Shown here piece after piece: positions 1 to 8,286 of a DNA stretch of 64,000 nucleotides; position 1 is the first letter of the stretch, and every line of letters begins with the position of its first letter. The DNA is from Mycobacteroides saopaulense. GTDB taxonomy: Bacteria; Actinomycetota; Actinomycetes; Mycobacteriales; Mycobacteriaceae. Position numbers and translations under genes: made by a program. The stretch spans positions 2,108,001-2,172,000 of the forward strand of contig NZ_CP010271.1 in NCBI RefSeq assembly GCF_001456355.1, read 5' to 3'. The notes beneath the pieces were generated by a model. That model searched no databases. It worked only from the letters and a program-made list of their open reading frames with translations, and was not told where the DNA came from.

Positions 1-96
1 GGAGGCGGGTGTGCCCGGGCCGCAGGCGACCAGCGAAGCTACTACCGCCAGGGAGCCGACGAGAACACTCACTGATGTTCTGGTTTTTGTATGCAT
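1..96 (-). CDS. Putative lipoprotein, N-terminal part only
   Basis: Only 32 codons lie inside the window; the gene runs off the left edge. The reverse strand from an ATG at 96-94 gives a short basic N-terminus, a hydrophobic stretch and a lipobox LVAC with the lipidated Cys at residue 25, so an exported, lipid-anchored protein is likely. A SigF-type promoter ends about 10 bases before the ATG, leaving almost no leader, which favours this ATG over the in-frame GTG at 72. Function cannot be told from this fragment. Confidence 0.55.
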   Translation of the reverse strand, partial: MHTKTRTSVSVLVGSLAVVASLVACGPGTPAS

Positions 97-106
97 ACGT
101 TGCCTC

Positions 107-131
107 TACCCTGGTTTGATCCGGCTCAAAC
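107..131 (-). promoter_or_regulatory. SigF-type promoter (lipoprotein gene)
   Basis: Reverse strand reads GTTT (131-128), a 16-base spacer and GGGTA (111-107), the mycobacterial SigF consensus. The start codon is 11 bases past the -10 box. Confidence 0.65.
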
Positions 132-138
132 CGGGGAT
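114..138 (+). promoter_or_regulatory. Weak SigF-type promoter, divergent
   Basis: GTTT (114-117), 16 bases, then GGGAT (134-138), a near match to GGGTA. It interleaves with the reverse-strand promoter because GGTTTGA and TCAAACC form a perfect dyad at 113-132. It would give an almost leaderless transcript for the GTG start at 148. Confidence 0.4.
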
Positions 139-147
139 TCTCAGAAT

Positions 148-681
148 GTGGACGTGGACCACCCCGAGGATGACCAGCGGTGGAACGAGTCGGCCCGTCA
201 CGAGACCCCCACCGAACGCCTCGACCGGAATTGGACCAGCCTCCTGCAGGAGCTGCGGGTCGTGCAGACGGGTGTGCAGCTCCTCACCGGCCTGCTGCTC
301 ACGCTTCCCTTTCAACAACGCTTCGACATGCTCGATCATTCGACGCGGATGGTGTACCTAGCCACCGTGACTTTCTCTGTGGCGTCCACCGTGTTGCTGG
401 TGGCGCCGGTGGGCCTGCATCGAGTGCTGTTCCGCCAACATCGCCTTCCCGTCCTGGTCTCTGCTGCGCATCGACTGGCGTTCGCGGGCTTGCTGTTGCT
501 CGGGTTGGCCATGGCAGGTGTCACCGACATCATCTTCGACGCGGTTCTGGGGCAGAGCGCAGGCGTTACATCGGGAATCATTGCACTGATCACGTTCGGT
601 CTCTGCTGGGTGGCGTTGCCACTTGCTCTCCGTCACAGGCACCTCGTGAGTACACCTCGCGAGCCACGACTCCCCTTGTAA
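148..681 (+). CDS. DUF6328 family membrane protein
   Basis: 177 residues. After a charged N-terminus carrying ETPTERLDRNW, about four hydrophobic segments follow, including VQLLTGLLLTLPFQQRF, the signature of the DUF6328 family. The role of this family is not known; members are found near stress genes in actinobacteria. An in-frame ATG exists at 91, but it lies upstream of the likely promoter and inside the divergent gene's start region, so the GTG at 148 is preferred. katE follows 95 bases later with its own promoter. Confidence 0.75.
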   Translation: MDVDHPEDDQRWNESARHETPTERLDRNWTSLLQELRVVQTGVQLLTGLLLTLPFQQRFDMLDHSTRMVYLATVTFSVASTVLLVAPVGLHRVLFRQHRLPVLVSAAHRLAFAGLLLLGLAMAGVTDIIFDAVLGQSAGVTSGIIALITFGLCWVALPLALRHRHLVSTPREPRLPL

Positions 682-713
682 GGCAACAACTTAACCCTGG
701 GCAGGCCGGCGAT

Positions 714-737
714 GTTTGTCTTGCGGTCAGTGGGGTA
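714..737 (+). promoter_or_regulatory. SigF promoter of katE
   Basis: GTTT (714-717), 15-base spacer, GGGTA (733-737): a full consensus match. The expected start site near 744 leaves a leader of about 33 bases before the GTG at 777. Confidence 0.8.
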
Positions 738-776
738 CCCGGCGGCAGCCTTTCCGTGCCGCAAAAGGAGAACATT

Positions 777-2885
777 GTGGACAGCCCGTCGAATCCGAAA
801 CAAGAACAACTCGACACGTCCCGGGTGGACCGTGACTCTGGCTACTTGACCACCCAGCAAGGCGTTCGCGTCGACCACACCGATGACGCACTGACCGCGG
901 GAGTACGCGGCCCGACCCTGCTCGAAGACTTCCATGCTCGCGAGAAGATTACACATTTCGACCACGAGAGAATTCCCGAGCGTGTTGTCCATGCGCGCGG
1001 TGCGGGTGCATACGGCTACTTCGAGCCCTACGACGCTTGGCTTTCGGATTTCACGGCCGCGAAGTTTCTCACCACCCCCGGGTTGCGGACACCGGTGTTT
1101 GTCCGGTTCTCCACCGTGGCTGGCTCCCGGGGTTCGGCCGACACAGTCCGGGATGTGCGCGGGTTCGCGACGAAGTTCTATACCCAGCAAGGAAATTACG
1201 ACCTGGTCGGCAATAACTTCCCCGTCTTCTTTATCCAGGACGGCATCAAGTTTCCGGACTTTGTGCATGCGGTGAAGCCTGAGCCCGACAACGAGATTCC
1301 GCAGGCCGCCTCGGCTCATGACACGTTGTGGGACTTCGTCTCCCAGCAGCCGGAGACGCTTCACGCCATCATGTGGCTGATGTCCGACAGGGCACTGCCA
1401 CGCAGTTACCGGATGATGCAGGGTTTTGGCGTGCACACCTTCCGTCTGGTTAACGACACCGGCGAAGGCGTATTTGTGAAGTTCCATTGGAAGCCGATGC
1501 TCGGCGTGCATTCGCTGCTCTGGGACGAGTGCCAGCAGATCGCCGGCAAGGATCCCGATTACAACAGGCGTGATTTATGGGATGCCATTGAGGCGGGCCA
1601 GTATCCGGAATGGGAACTCGGGGTGCAGCTCGTGCCGGAATCCGATGAGTTCAGGTTCCCCTTCGACCTGCTGGATGCCACCAAAATCATTCCAGAGGAG
1701 CAGGTTCCGGTGCAGCCCGTCGGCCGGATGGTTCTCGATCAGAATCCGGATAACTTCTTCGCAGAAACCGAACAGGTGGCTTTTCACACGGCTAACGTCG
1801 TTCCTGGAATCGACTTCACCAACGATCCGCTGCTGCAGTTTCGTAATTTCTCGTATCTCGACACCCAGCTGATCCGTTTGGGCGGACCCAATTTCGCGCA
1901 GTTGCCGATCAATCGGCCGGTGGCCGAAGTCCGCAACAACCAACAGGATGGCTTTGCGCAGCACGATATTCCGCAGGGCAGGTCGAGCTACTTCAAGAAC
2001 ACACTAGGCGGTGGGTGTCCGGCCCTCGCCCACGAGGATGTCTTCCGTCATTACACACAGCGCATCGACGGTCACAAGATTCGTCAGCGCGCAGAGAGTT
2101 TCAAGGACTTCTATAGCCAAGCGCGGATGTTCTGGAAGAGCATGTCGGCCATCGAAGCCGAACATATCGTCGCAGCATTCTCATTCGAACTCGGAAAAGT
2201 AGGTGCAGATACCGAGATTCGTCCTCGTGTGGTCGACCAGCTCAATCTGGTCGATTCCGAGCTGGCGGCTCGGGTGGCTTCACGGCTGGGTCTGCCCGCC
2301 CCCGCACAGCACTCGGTAGAAGACACTCTCCCCGCTTCCCCCGCCCTCTCGCAACTGGACACGGAAAGGGACACCATCGCTACGCGACGTGTCGCGATAC
2401 TGGCCGCCGATGGCGTGGACGTGCGCGGCGTCGAGAGGCTGCGGGCAGCCCTGCACAAGCGCCACGCAATCACAGAGGTGCTCGCACCGGTGGCAGGAGG
2501 GGTCTTGAACGGCGAGTTCGGCGGCGAGCTCGCCGTTGACCGGGCCATGACCACCATGGCGTCGGTCCTCTACGACGCGGTCATAGTGCCCTCCGGAGTG
2601 GAGTCGGTCGGGCGGCTGGCGCGAAACGGCTATGCCGTCCATTTCGTTTCGGAGGCATACAAACACCTCAAGCCGGTCGCAGCCTTCGGTGCCGGCCTTG
2701 ATCTCCTACGTGCAGCCGCTGTCGTCGAGACACTGGCAACCACCACAGAGGTGGTGGAGGACGGCGGCGTGGTGACGACTGGGGCGGAGGATGAGGGCTT
2801 GCCCGCTGAGTTCGTGGCGGTGTTCGCGGCGGCGCTCGGTCGGCACCGCGCGTGGGATCGCGAGACCGAGATGGTGTCGGCATAG
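777..2885 (+). CDS. katE: Large-subunit catalase, HPII/KatE type
   Basis: 702 residues, the size of clade 2 catalases. It breaks down hydrogen peroxide to water and oxygen in the cytoplasm using a b- or d-type heme. The distal His lies in [15 protein letters not shown] (His72), the distal Asn in [12 protein letters not shown] (Asn146), and the proximal heme Tyr in [13 protein letters not shown]. After about residue 530 comes the flavodoxin/DJ-1-like C-terminal domain that marks large-subunit enzymes ([14 protein letters not shown] onward). The open frame extends far upstream, but the GTG at 777 has a strong AAAAGGAG site at 763-770 and lies just after a SigF promoter. Stationary-phase and stress expression is expected. 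Confidence 0.95.
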   Translation: MDSPSNPKQEQLDTSRVDRDSGYLTTQQGVRVDHTDDALTAGVRGPTLLEDFHAREKITHFDHERIPERVVHARGAGAYGYFEPYDAWLSDFTAAKFLTTPGLRTPVFVRFSTVAGSRGSADTVRDVRGFATKFYTQQGNYDLVGNNFPVFFIQDGIKFPDFVHAVKPEPDNEIPQAASAHDTLWDFVSQQPETLHAIMWLMSDRALPRSYRMMQGFGVHTFRLVNDTGEGVFVKFHWKPMLGVHSLLWDECQQIAGKDPDYNRRDLWDAIEAGQYPEWELGVQLVPESDEFRFPFDLLDATKIIPEEQVPVQPVGRMVLDQNPDNFFAETEQVAFHTANVVPGIDFTNDPLLQFRNFSYLDTQLIRLGGPNFAQLPINRPVAEVRNNQQDGFAQHDIPQGRSSYFKNTLGGGCPALAHEDVFRHYTQRIDGHKIRQRAESFKDFYSQARMFWKSMSAIEAEHIVAAFSFELGKVGADTEIRPRVVDQLNLVDSELAARVASRLGLPAPAQHSVEDTLPASPALSQLDTERDTIATRRVAILAADGVDVRGVERLRAALHKRHAITEVLAPVAGGVLNGEFGGELAVDRAMTTMASVLYDAVIVPSGVESVGRLARNGYAVHFVSEAYKHLKPVAAFGAGLDLLRAAAVVETLATTTEVVEDGGVVTTGAEDEGLPAEFVAVFAAALGRHRAWDRETEMVSA

Positions 2886-2908
2886 TTTGGTGTGGGCATT
2901 GTGGGGTA
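2885..2908 (+). promoter_or_regulatory. SigF promoter overlapping the katE stop codon
   Basis: GTTT (2885-2888), 15 bases, GGGTA (2904-2908). The first G of the -35 box is the last base of the katE stop codon. The next ATG is at 2919, so the transcript would carry only a few leader bases. Confidence 0.75.
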
Positions 2909-2918
2909 GTAGGTCGCC

Positions 2919-3188
2919 ATGTCTGCCAGAAACTCCGACTCGAACGAAGACGACGACGTGGGCCCCGGTGACACGTTGAACGCCAGTGAGTCCACTGACT
3001 CGGACGAGATACATAACGCCGACGGAGATGAGCCGGTTGAGCCACCCGGGAAGTGGTCGGGCACTGGAAAGTTCGGCCTCACGGCCAGCGAGGCATCCGA
3101 GGGTGAATCCCTTGACCGGAAACTGGCGGCAGAGCGGCCCGACATCGATCGCGAAAGGGCGGATCGACGCGGAATGCAAGATTCCTGA
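2919..3188 (+). CDS. DUF5709 family small acidic protein
   Basis: 89 residues, very acidic in its first half, with the family pattern of a DTL motif (GPGDTLNASES), a central KWSGTGKFGLTASEASEGESLD and a trailing LAAERPDI. DUF5709 proteins are of unknown function and common in actinobacteria. It stands 12 bases before the ChaB gene and both probably share the SigF promoter at 2885. Predicted soluble and largely disordered. Confidence 0.75.
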   Translation: MSARNSDSNEDDDVGPGDTLNASESTDSDEIHNADGDEPVEPPGKWSGTGKFGLTASEASEGESLDRKLAAERPDIDRERADRRGMQDS

Positions 3189-3200
3189 AAGGAGCACACC

Positions 3201-3617
3201 GTGCCGAAGACAACGAGAAAAGGTAACGCCAAACAGAGCGAACTGCCCGACACGCTCCGTAGGTCTAGTGACAAGGCGCAGCGCACATTCGCCAAGGTTC
3301 ATGACTCGGCAGTGGAGCAGTACGGCGAGGGCCAGCGCGCGCATCGGGTAGCTTTCGCCGCGCTTAAGCACACCTTTGAAAAGGTGGGCGACCATTGGGA
3401 GGAGAAGGAAACACCCGGGCCTTCTGATGAGCGAGCGCGCAGCGGCGGTCCCAATGCGCGCGGCAAGAGTGCGGAGGGTGTAGACGCCAGTGCCACCAAG
3501 GATCACCTCCTGAACATCGCCCGGCGGCTCGATATCCGAGGCCGGTCCAGCATGAATAAGAAGGAGTTGGTCTCGGCGATTGAAAAGGCCAATCGACGCG
3601 AAAGCCGCAAGGGCTGA
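3201..3617 (+). CDS. ChaB family protein with Rho_N/SAP-like C-terminus
   Basis: 138 residues. The ChaB-like part (about 10-75) contains ELPDTLRRSSDKAQRTFAKVHDSAVEQY, split here as LPDTLRRS and AQRTFAKVHDSA. A basic linker leads to a C-terminal helix-extended-loop-helix (about 98-135, TKDHLLNIARRLDIRGRSSM then KKELVSAIEKA) like Rho termination factor N-terminal domains, which bind nucleic acid. ChaB genes sit beside sigF in other mycobacteria and are SigF dependent; the molecular role is unclear. A good GAAAGGAG site precedes the GTG start, and a terminator hairpin follows. Confidence 0.85.
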   Translation: MPKTTRKGNAKQSELPDTLRRSSDKAQRTFAKVHDSAVEQYGEGQRAHRVAFAALKHTFEKVGDHWEEKETPGPSDERARSGGPNARGKSAEGVDASATKDHLLNIARRLDIRGRSSMNKKELVSAIEKANRRESRKG

Positions 3618-3633
3618 CAAGCCATCTGGCGAC

Positions 3634-3674
3634 AGTGAGGCCGACCGTGCTGCCGTGGGCCGGTCGGCCTCACT
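3634..3674 (+). terminator. Terminator-like hairpin after the chaB gene
   Basis: Perfect 13-base stem AGTGAGGCCGACC (3634-3646) with GGTCGGCCTCACT (3662-3674), 15-base loop, 17 bases after the chaB stop. No U-run follows, as is usual in high-GC actinobacteria. Confidence 0.6.
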
Positions 3675-3724
3675 CCTGCCATACCTGGCCTGAAGTTTCG
3701 CCAGAAGAGGCTCGCAACTGGGGT

Positions 3725-3748
3725 GTTTACCGCCATCTGGCACGGGTA
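3725..3748 (+). promoter_or_regulatory. SigF promoter
   Basis: GTTT (3725-3728), 15 bases, GGGTA (3744-3748), a full consensus match. It drives the small gene at 3784. Confidence 0.75.
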
Positions 3749-3783
3749 TGTCCTTTTCGCCAGCCACACGAGAAGGGAGCACC

Positions 3784-4011
3784 ATGACACTGGCCGCTGA
3801 CTCCGGAGAACTGACCGGTACCAAGGACAAGAACTACGACCTAATTCGATTCACGAAAGACTGCCTGGAGAACGCGCTGCGGTTGCAGACGTTCATCACC
3901 GACGCCGAACGCGAGAGCGATACCGAGGTGGTGCAGCTGTTTCGCAAGGCCCAAGCGGACAGCCGCAAGGGCGCTGAACTAGCGAAAAGCCTGTTGGCTA
4001 GCCGACTGTGA
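3784..4011 (+). CDS. Small helical protein, SigF-dependent, unknown function
   Basis: 75 residues, not recognised. It is almost entirely helical by pattern (DLIRFTKDCLENALRLQTF, then VVQLFRKAQADSRKGAELAKSLL), soluble, with one Cys. GAAGGGAG sits just before the ATG at 3784; an in-frame start at 3748 lies within the SigF -10 box and is rejected. A strong hairpin follows at 4019-4057. Its SigF promoter and small size suggest a stress-induced accessory protein. Confidence 0.7.
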   Translation: MTLAADSGELTGTKDKNYDLIRFTKDCLENALRLQTFITDAERESDTEVVQLFRKAQADSRKGAELAKSLLASRL

Positions 4012-4018
4012 GTGTGAT

Positions 4019-4057
4019 GTGGTCCCTCCGCCAGGAGCAAATAGGCGGAGGGACCAC
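4019..4057 (+). terminator. Terminator hairpin, 14-base perfect stem
   Basis: GTGGTCCCTCCGCC (4019-4032) pairs perfectly with GGCGGAGGGACCAC (4044-4057), loop 11 bases. It begins 8 bases after a stop codon and lies inside the 5' extension of the downstream open frame, arguing for a later start of that gene. Confidence 0.7.
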
Positions 4058-4079
4058 TGACCGTTCTAAGGACAAGACC

Positions 4080-4763
4080 CTGCGCACAACGTTTCATGAG
4101 CAGCTCACGGAGCTTGTCGCGGACACAGCACGCATGTGTGCAGGCGCGGCCGAAATGAACAACGCCGCAACACTATTGCTGTTCGATGACGAGCACCTCG
4201 GTGAGACGCTGCACGTGTCGTTGCGCACCGTGAGCAGGGCGGGTCGTTCGATTAGTGATCATGCGTTCTCGCTGCTTGCCTTGCAGGCGCCGGTCGCAAG
4301 TGAACTCAGGGCGGTTGTTGCCACCCTGCATATCGTCCGGGATATCGACCGAATGGCGGGCCTGGCCGCCAATGTTGCGCGCATCGCCATGCGAGAGGAA
4401 CCTCGAGCGATCGTGCCTACGGAAGCTCGTGATGTTCTGCGTGAAATGAGCGCAGCCGCTGCAGCCTCCGCGCTCGGCGCACAACGAGCCATTGAGAGCA
4501 GTGATCAGACTCTCGCACGACGGATGGAGCAGGCCGACTGCAGGATGAACGTCTTGAACCGGCAGTTGTTCGAAATCGTCATGCAGCCGGATTGGCCACA
4601 CGGCACCGTTGTGGCAGCGGATTTGGTCCTGGTGAGCCGATTCTACGAACGCTATGCCGACCACGCTGTGAACATTGCCCGGCACATCTACTTCCAGTCG
4701 ACCGGCGACCACGTGTCCCTTGTCGAACCGGCCGAACCAACACCGAGAAAGGTCGAAACATGA
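4080..4763 (+). CDS. PhoU family protein, probable CTG start
   Basis: 227 residues from the CTG at 4080. PhoU proteins are helical dimers that damp phosphate uptake and PhoR signalling. Here RTTFHEQLTELVADTARM opens the first three-helix repeat, ALQAPVASELRAVV and DIDRMAGLAANVARI carry the acidic metal-site pattern, and RFYERYADHAVNIARHIYF closes the second repeat. The frame is open back to a GTG at 4008, but that stretch contains a 14-base-pair hairpin; AAGGA at 4068-4072 is spaced 7 bases from the CTG. No pst genes are nearby. Its stop overlaps the next start (ATGA at 4760), so it is translationally coupled to a TPP oxidase, an odd partner. Confidence 0.8.
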   Translation: MRTTFHEQLTELVADTARMCAGAAEMNNAATLLLFDDEHLGETLHVSLRTVSRAGRSISDHAFSLLALQAPVASELRAVVATLHIVRDIDRMAGLAANVARIAMREEPRAIVPTEARDVLREMSAAAAASALGAQRAIESSDQTLARRMEQADCRMNVLNRQLFEIVMQPDWPHGTVVAADLVLVSRFYERYADHAVNIARHIYFQSTGDHVSLVEPAEPTPRKVET

Positions 4764-6544
4764 GCCAGACTGTCGCCGACTTCATCGTGCAACGCCTGCG
4801 TCAGTGGGATGTGGACGAGATCTTCGGTTATCCGGGCGACGGCATCAACGGACTGTTGGGCGCTTTGGGGCGCACGGGCAACGGACCGATGTTCATCCAA
4901 ACGCGCCACGAAGAGATGGCGGCATTCGCGGCCACCGGATACGCCAAATTCTCCGGGAAGATCGGGGTGTGCATGGCTACTTCTGGGCCTGGGGCGATCC
5001 ATCTGCTGAACGGGCTCTACGACGCCAAGCTCGACCGCGTGCCGGTGGTCGCCATCGTGGGTCAAACCGCACGCTCCGCGATCGGGGGTAGGTATCAACA
5101 AGAGGTGGACCTGCAGACGCTGTTGAGCGATGTGGCAAGCGATTACGCGGTGGAAGTCAAAGTGGTCAGTCAATTGCCCGTTGTCCTCGATCGTGCGTTT
5201 CGCACCGCAAGGTCGAATCGTGCTCCCGCTGTGGTCATCGTCCCCTCGGACCTGCAACTGCAGGAGTATGAGCCTCCGGCGCACGTCTTCAAAGAGGTGC
5301 CGTCGAGTGATCCTTGCGACGTCGTCGGCACATTGGCACCCCCCGCGGATGCGATGGAGCGGGCTGCGCAGATTCTCAATGACGGCTCCAAGGTGGCAAT
5401 TCTCGTGGGCCAAGGTGCACGCGGCGCAGCACAAGAGGTCGCCGAAGTTGCGAGGTTGACTGGCGCAGGGGTTGCAAAGGCGCTGCTGGGCAAGGATGTA
5501 TTGCCCGATGACCTGCCATATGTGACTGGCTCGATCGGTCTGCTGGGTACGCGTCCCAGCTATGAGTTGATGCGCGATTGCGACACCCTGCTGATCGTCG
5601 GGTCGAATTTTCCCTACAGCGAATATCTGCCCGAATTCGGTACGGCGCGGGGTATTCAGATAGATTCCGACGGCGCCACGGTCGGCATGCGGTACCCCAC
5701 TGAAATCAACATCGTCGCCGACGCCAAGGCGGCGCTGACGGCTTTGATCCCGTTGCTGCATCCAAAATCGGACCGAAGCTGGAAGGAAAGCATCGAGTCG
5801 GGTGTGCGCCGCTGGTGGTCGATTGTCGAACAGCAGAGCATGTTATCGGCGAACGCGATCAACCCCATGCGAGTGGTCTGGGAATTGTCTTCTCGATTGC
5901 CTCGCAACGCCATAGTGACGGCAGATTCCGGATCGTCGACCACGTGGTATGCCCGATGCCTGCGCTTCGGCGCTGATACCCGTGGCTCGCTCTCTGGCAC
6001 ATTGGCGACGATGGGGTGCGCCGTCCCCTACGGAATCGGAGCCAAATTCGCCCATCCCGACCGGCCCGTGATCGCACTCGTCGGCGACGGGGCGATGCAG
6101 ATGAACGGGCTCACCGAACTGCTCACGATCGCTCGGTACCAGGACAAATGGTATGGGCAGCCGTTTGTCGTGTGCGTATTCCACAACGGCGACTTGAACC
6201 AGGTGACCTGGGAGATGCGGGCCATGGCGGGAGAGCCGAAGTTCCCGGCTTCACAATCACTTCCAGAAGTCTCTTATGCGGAGCTAGCGAAGGTCATGGG
6301 GTGGAACAGCATTGCCGTGAAAGCTGATGACGAGATTGGTGCCGCCTGGGAGCAGGCGTTGGGCACGCATGGTTTGACGCTGCTGGACATGCATTGCGAT
6401 CCGGAGATTCCCCCGCTGCCACCGCATGTGGACTACGAGCAGATCAAGAACGTGGGCCGGGCCGTACTCAACGGTGATCCGAATGCATGGAGCATGCTGT
6501 CTCAGGGGGTGAGGGCCAAGGCGCGGGAGTTCACCGGTCGTTAG
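4760..6544 (+). CDS. TPP-dependent pyruvate oxidase/acetolactate synthase-like enzyme
   Basis: 594 residues. Three domains: TPP-PYR (1-180) with catalytic Glu51 in TRHEEMAAFAATGYAK, a central domain (about 190-330), and TPP-PP (380-550) with the cofactor motif GDGAMQMN (Gly442 onward) and closing N in VFHNGDLNQ. It resembles PoxB-like pyruvate oxidases more than acetolactate synthases, but the substrate cannot be fixed from sequence. Such enzymes decarboxylate pyruvate to acetate or acetyl phosphate, which would connect with the phosphoketolase at 18.7 kb. It is coupled to the PhoU-like gene by a 4-base overlap and meets the next gene tail to tail. Confidence 0.88.
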   Translation: MSQTVADFIVQRLRQWDVDEIFGYPGDGINGLLGALGRTGNGPMFIQTRHEEMAAFAATGYAKFSGKIGVCMATSGPGAIHLLNGLYDAKLDRVPVVAIVGQTARSAIGGRYQQEVDLQTLLSDVASDYAVEVKVVSQLPVVLDRAFRTARSNRAPAVVIVPSDLQLQEYEPPAHVFKEVPSSDPCDVVGTLAPPADAMERAAQILNDGSKVAILVGQGARGAAQEVAEVARLTGAGVAKALLGKDVLPDDLPYVTGSIGLLGTRPSYELMRDCDTLLIVGSNFPYSEYLPEFGTARGIQIDSDGATVGMRYPTEINIVADAKAALTALIPLLHPKSDRSWKESIESGVRRWWSIVEQQSMLSANAINPMRVVWELSSRLPRNAIVTADSGSSTTWYARCLRFGADTRGSLSGTLATMGCAVPYGIGAKFAHPDRPVIALVGDGAMQMNGLTELLTIARYQDKWYGQPFVVCVFHNGDLNQVTWEMRAMAGEPKFPASQSLPEVSYAELAKVMGWNSIAVKADDEIGAAWEQALGTHGLTLLDMHCDPEIPPLPPHVDYEQIKNVGRAVLNGDPNAWSMLSQGVRAKAREFTGR

Positions 6545-8007
6545 CGGCGTGCGGTCACTCGAATGTGCTCCAGGGACGGATCCGCCGGATCGGGCAGCAT
6601 CATTCCCGCTCTCTTGCCTGAACGCAGGTACTCGAGAACAGGACCCGTGAGCCTCTCCCCCGGCACCACCACCGGGATACCTGGCGGATATGGCGTGACT
6701 TGTTCGGCCGCAATGCGACCCGCGGCGTCATGCGCTGCGACGGTCTCTGTGGGGCCGAAGAAGGCGTCTCGCGGCAGCATCACACTCTCCAGCTCCAGCT
6801 GCTGTGGCGATGGGAGATACAAGGGCCGCGGGTGGGCGAAATCCTCGGCGGCCGCGCGCCACGCCGAGAGGGAACCCAGAAGCCGCTCCATCGTCAGCTC
6901 CCGGTCCGCGAAGGACATTGTCGCCAGGAATCGACGGTGGTCACTCAACCCCACATCCAGCTGTTTGTGGTCGCGCAACCAATCAGCCGCCTGATACCCG
7001 GAGGTACCCGTGCGTGAAATGTCCACGAGTACCTGTAGGCGATCAAGGTCGTGAGAGGCTTCCACACCGAGCAGTTCTTCTTCCAGCACCTCAACGTCCG
7101 GGATGCGTTCCACTTCGGCTCGCACCCTGGCGGCCAAATCGAGCGCATTTGTGAGCAGTTCGTGGCCATGCTCAACCATCTGACGGCGCCAGCCGTCCAT
7201 TGCCGCATAGACCATCACGTTGGGGCTGGTGGTCATCAACAGGTCCGCGCAGGCCGATAGGCGGGCTGGGTCAACGAGGTTTCCCTGTAGATGGAAGACC
7301 GAGCCTTGCTCGAACCCCGCACCCATTTTGTGGACGCTGACCACGCACACGTCGGCGCCGGCATCCATGGCCCATGTGGGTAACGCCTCATGGAAGGGCA
7401 AATGCGCTCCCCATGCTTCGTCGACTATCAGTGGCTTACTGCGGCGGTGACACACCTCGGCGATCCCACCGATGTCGGCGCAGGTGCCATACGGGCTGGG
7501 ACTGACGATTAGAGCCCCAGCAGCGTCGGGATGCTGCCGCCACGCCTCTTCCACCTGCTGTGGCGAGGGTGGATGAGAGATGTGTCGTTCGGTGTCCCAG
7601 CGAGGAGTGATCCACCGCGGCTGCACTCCCGAGAAGATCAGCCCCGCGACGATCGACTTATGACTGTCGCGGCACACCAATAGTCCACCATCGGATCCGC
7701 CCGCGACCGCCATCATCGCGGCCTTGACGGAAAGCGAACTGCCGCATGTCGAGAAGAAGGCGTAGCAGGCGCCCACCGCGTCCGCCATCAACTCCTCGGC
7801 TCTCGCGAGAAGGTGCCCTGAGGCCTTGCGGTCGTCCAGGCCGCCGCTGGCCAGGAGGTCGCAACGGAATGGATCCATGCCCAGAATTCCCGTCACGCGT
7901 GCATCCACTCCCCGCCCCTGTCGGTGGCCTGGTGGCGTGAATCCATAACGGTCATCGCGGTGGTACCGATCCACTGCCTCAAGTATCGGCACCTGGCTGT
8001 GGTCCAT
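6541..8007 (-). CDS. Orn/Lys/Arg decarboxylase family PLP enzyme
   Basis: 488 residues. The fold-type I major domain shows TPPGHRQG near the N-terminus, a Gly/Ser-rich phosphate loop STCGSSLSVKAAM, the Asp-His pair in VDEAWGAHLPFH (Asp196, His202) and the Schiff-base Lys227 in SVHKMGAG. The C-terminal small domain ends in a proline-rich TPYPPGIPVVVPGE. It probably decarboxylates a basic amino acid, supporting acid tolerance or polyamine synthesis; the true substrate is open. The ATG at 8007 follows GGGGA at good distance. A SigF promoter lies 107 bases upstream. Stop codons of this gene and the TPP enzyme share the bases TTAG. Confidence 0.88.
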   Translation of the reverse strand: MDHSQVPILEAVDRYHRDDRYGFTPPGHRQGRGVDARVTGILGMDPFRCDLLASGGLDDRKASGHLLARAEELMADAVGACYAFFSTCGSSLSVKAAMMAVAGGSDGGLLVCRDSHKSIVAGLIFSGVQPRWITPRWDTERHISHPPSPQQVEEAWRQHPDAAGALIVSPSPYGTCADIGGIAEVCHRRSKPLIVDEAWGAHLPFHEALPTWAMDAGADVCVVSVHKMGAGFEQGSVFHLQGNLVDPARLSACADLLMTTSPNVMVYAAMDGWRRQMVEHGHELLTNALDLAARVRAEVERIPDVEVLEEELLGVEASHDLDRLQVLVDISRTGTSGYQAADWLRDHKQLDVGLSDHRRFLATMSFADRELTMERLLGSLSAWRAAAEDFAHPRPLYLPSPQQLELESVMLPRDAFFGPTETVAAHDAAGRIAAEQVTPYPPGIPVVVPGERLTGPVLEYLRSGKRAGMMLPDPADPSLEHIRVTARR

Positions 8008-8113
8008 CAGCACATTCCCCAGTCGCGCACAGACTCCGCCGGAAATTGGGAGCAGCTGTTGCCAGAATGGGGCAACGGGGGGTCTAGTCTTGTGCGGCGC
8101 ATGGCGAGCCGAA

Positions 8114-8137
8114 TACCCTATGGCTAGTTCGCTAAAC
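8114..8137 (-). promoter_or_regulatory. SigF promoter of the decarboxylase gene
   Basis: Reverse strand: GTTT (8137-8134), 15 bases, GGGTA (8118-8114), full match. Leader about 100 bases. Confidence 0.72.
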
Positions 8138-8160
8138 ACACGAGGTGCCGCCCCCGGACA

Positions 8161-8286
8161 GCGCCTCAAGAGATGTCGGATGGTGAGATTGCGGTCGCGG
8201 CATGTCTGATGAACTTTCTGAAGTGGATGTCGATGCCGACCTGGAGCAGGCCTTGGCCGGGGGCGCGCCTCAACATGTCGGATGGT
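8161..8286 (+). repeat. Short direct repeat at the start of the PAS-ANTAR gene
   Basis: GCGCCTCAA plus ATGTCGGATGGT occurs at 8161-8184 (3 extra bases between) and again at 8265-8286 (1 extra base), about 102 bases apart and spanning the ATG at 8202. It may be a relic of a small duplication. Confidence 0.5.

Noticed and set aside
180..776. Long 5' extension of the katE frame (199 extra codons)
   Set aside because: It overlaps the DUF6328 gene in another frame, has no family similarity, and the GTG at 777 has a strong ribosome site just after a SigF promoter.
2706..3830. 374-codon reverse-strand frame across DUF5709 and chaB
   Set aside because: It covers three supported forward genes with their promoters, and its protein has no recognisable motif; a shadow of high-GC coding.
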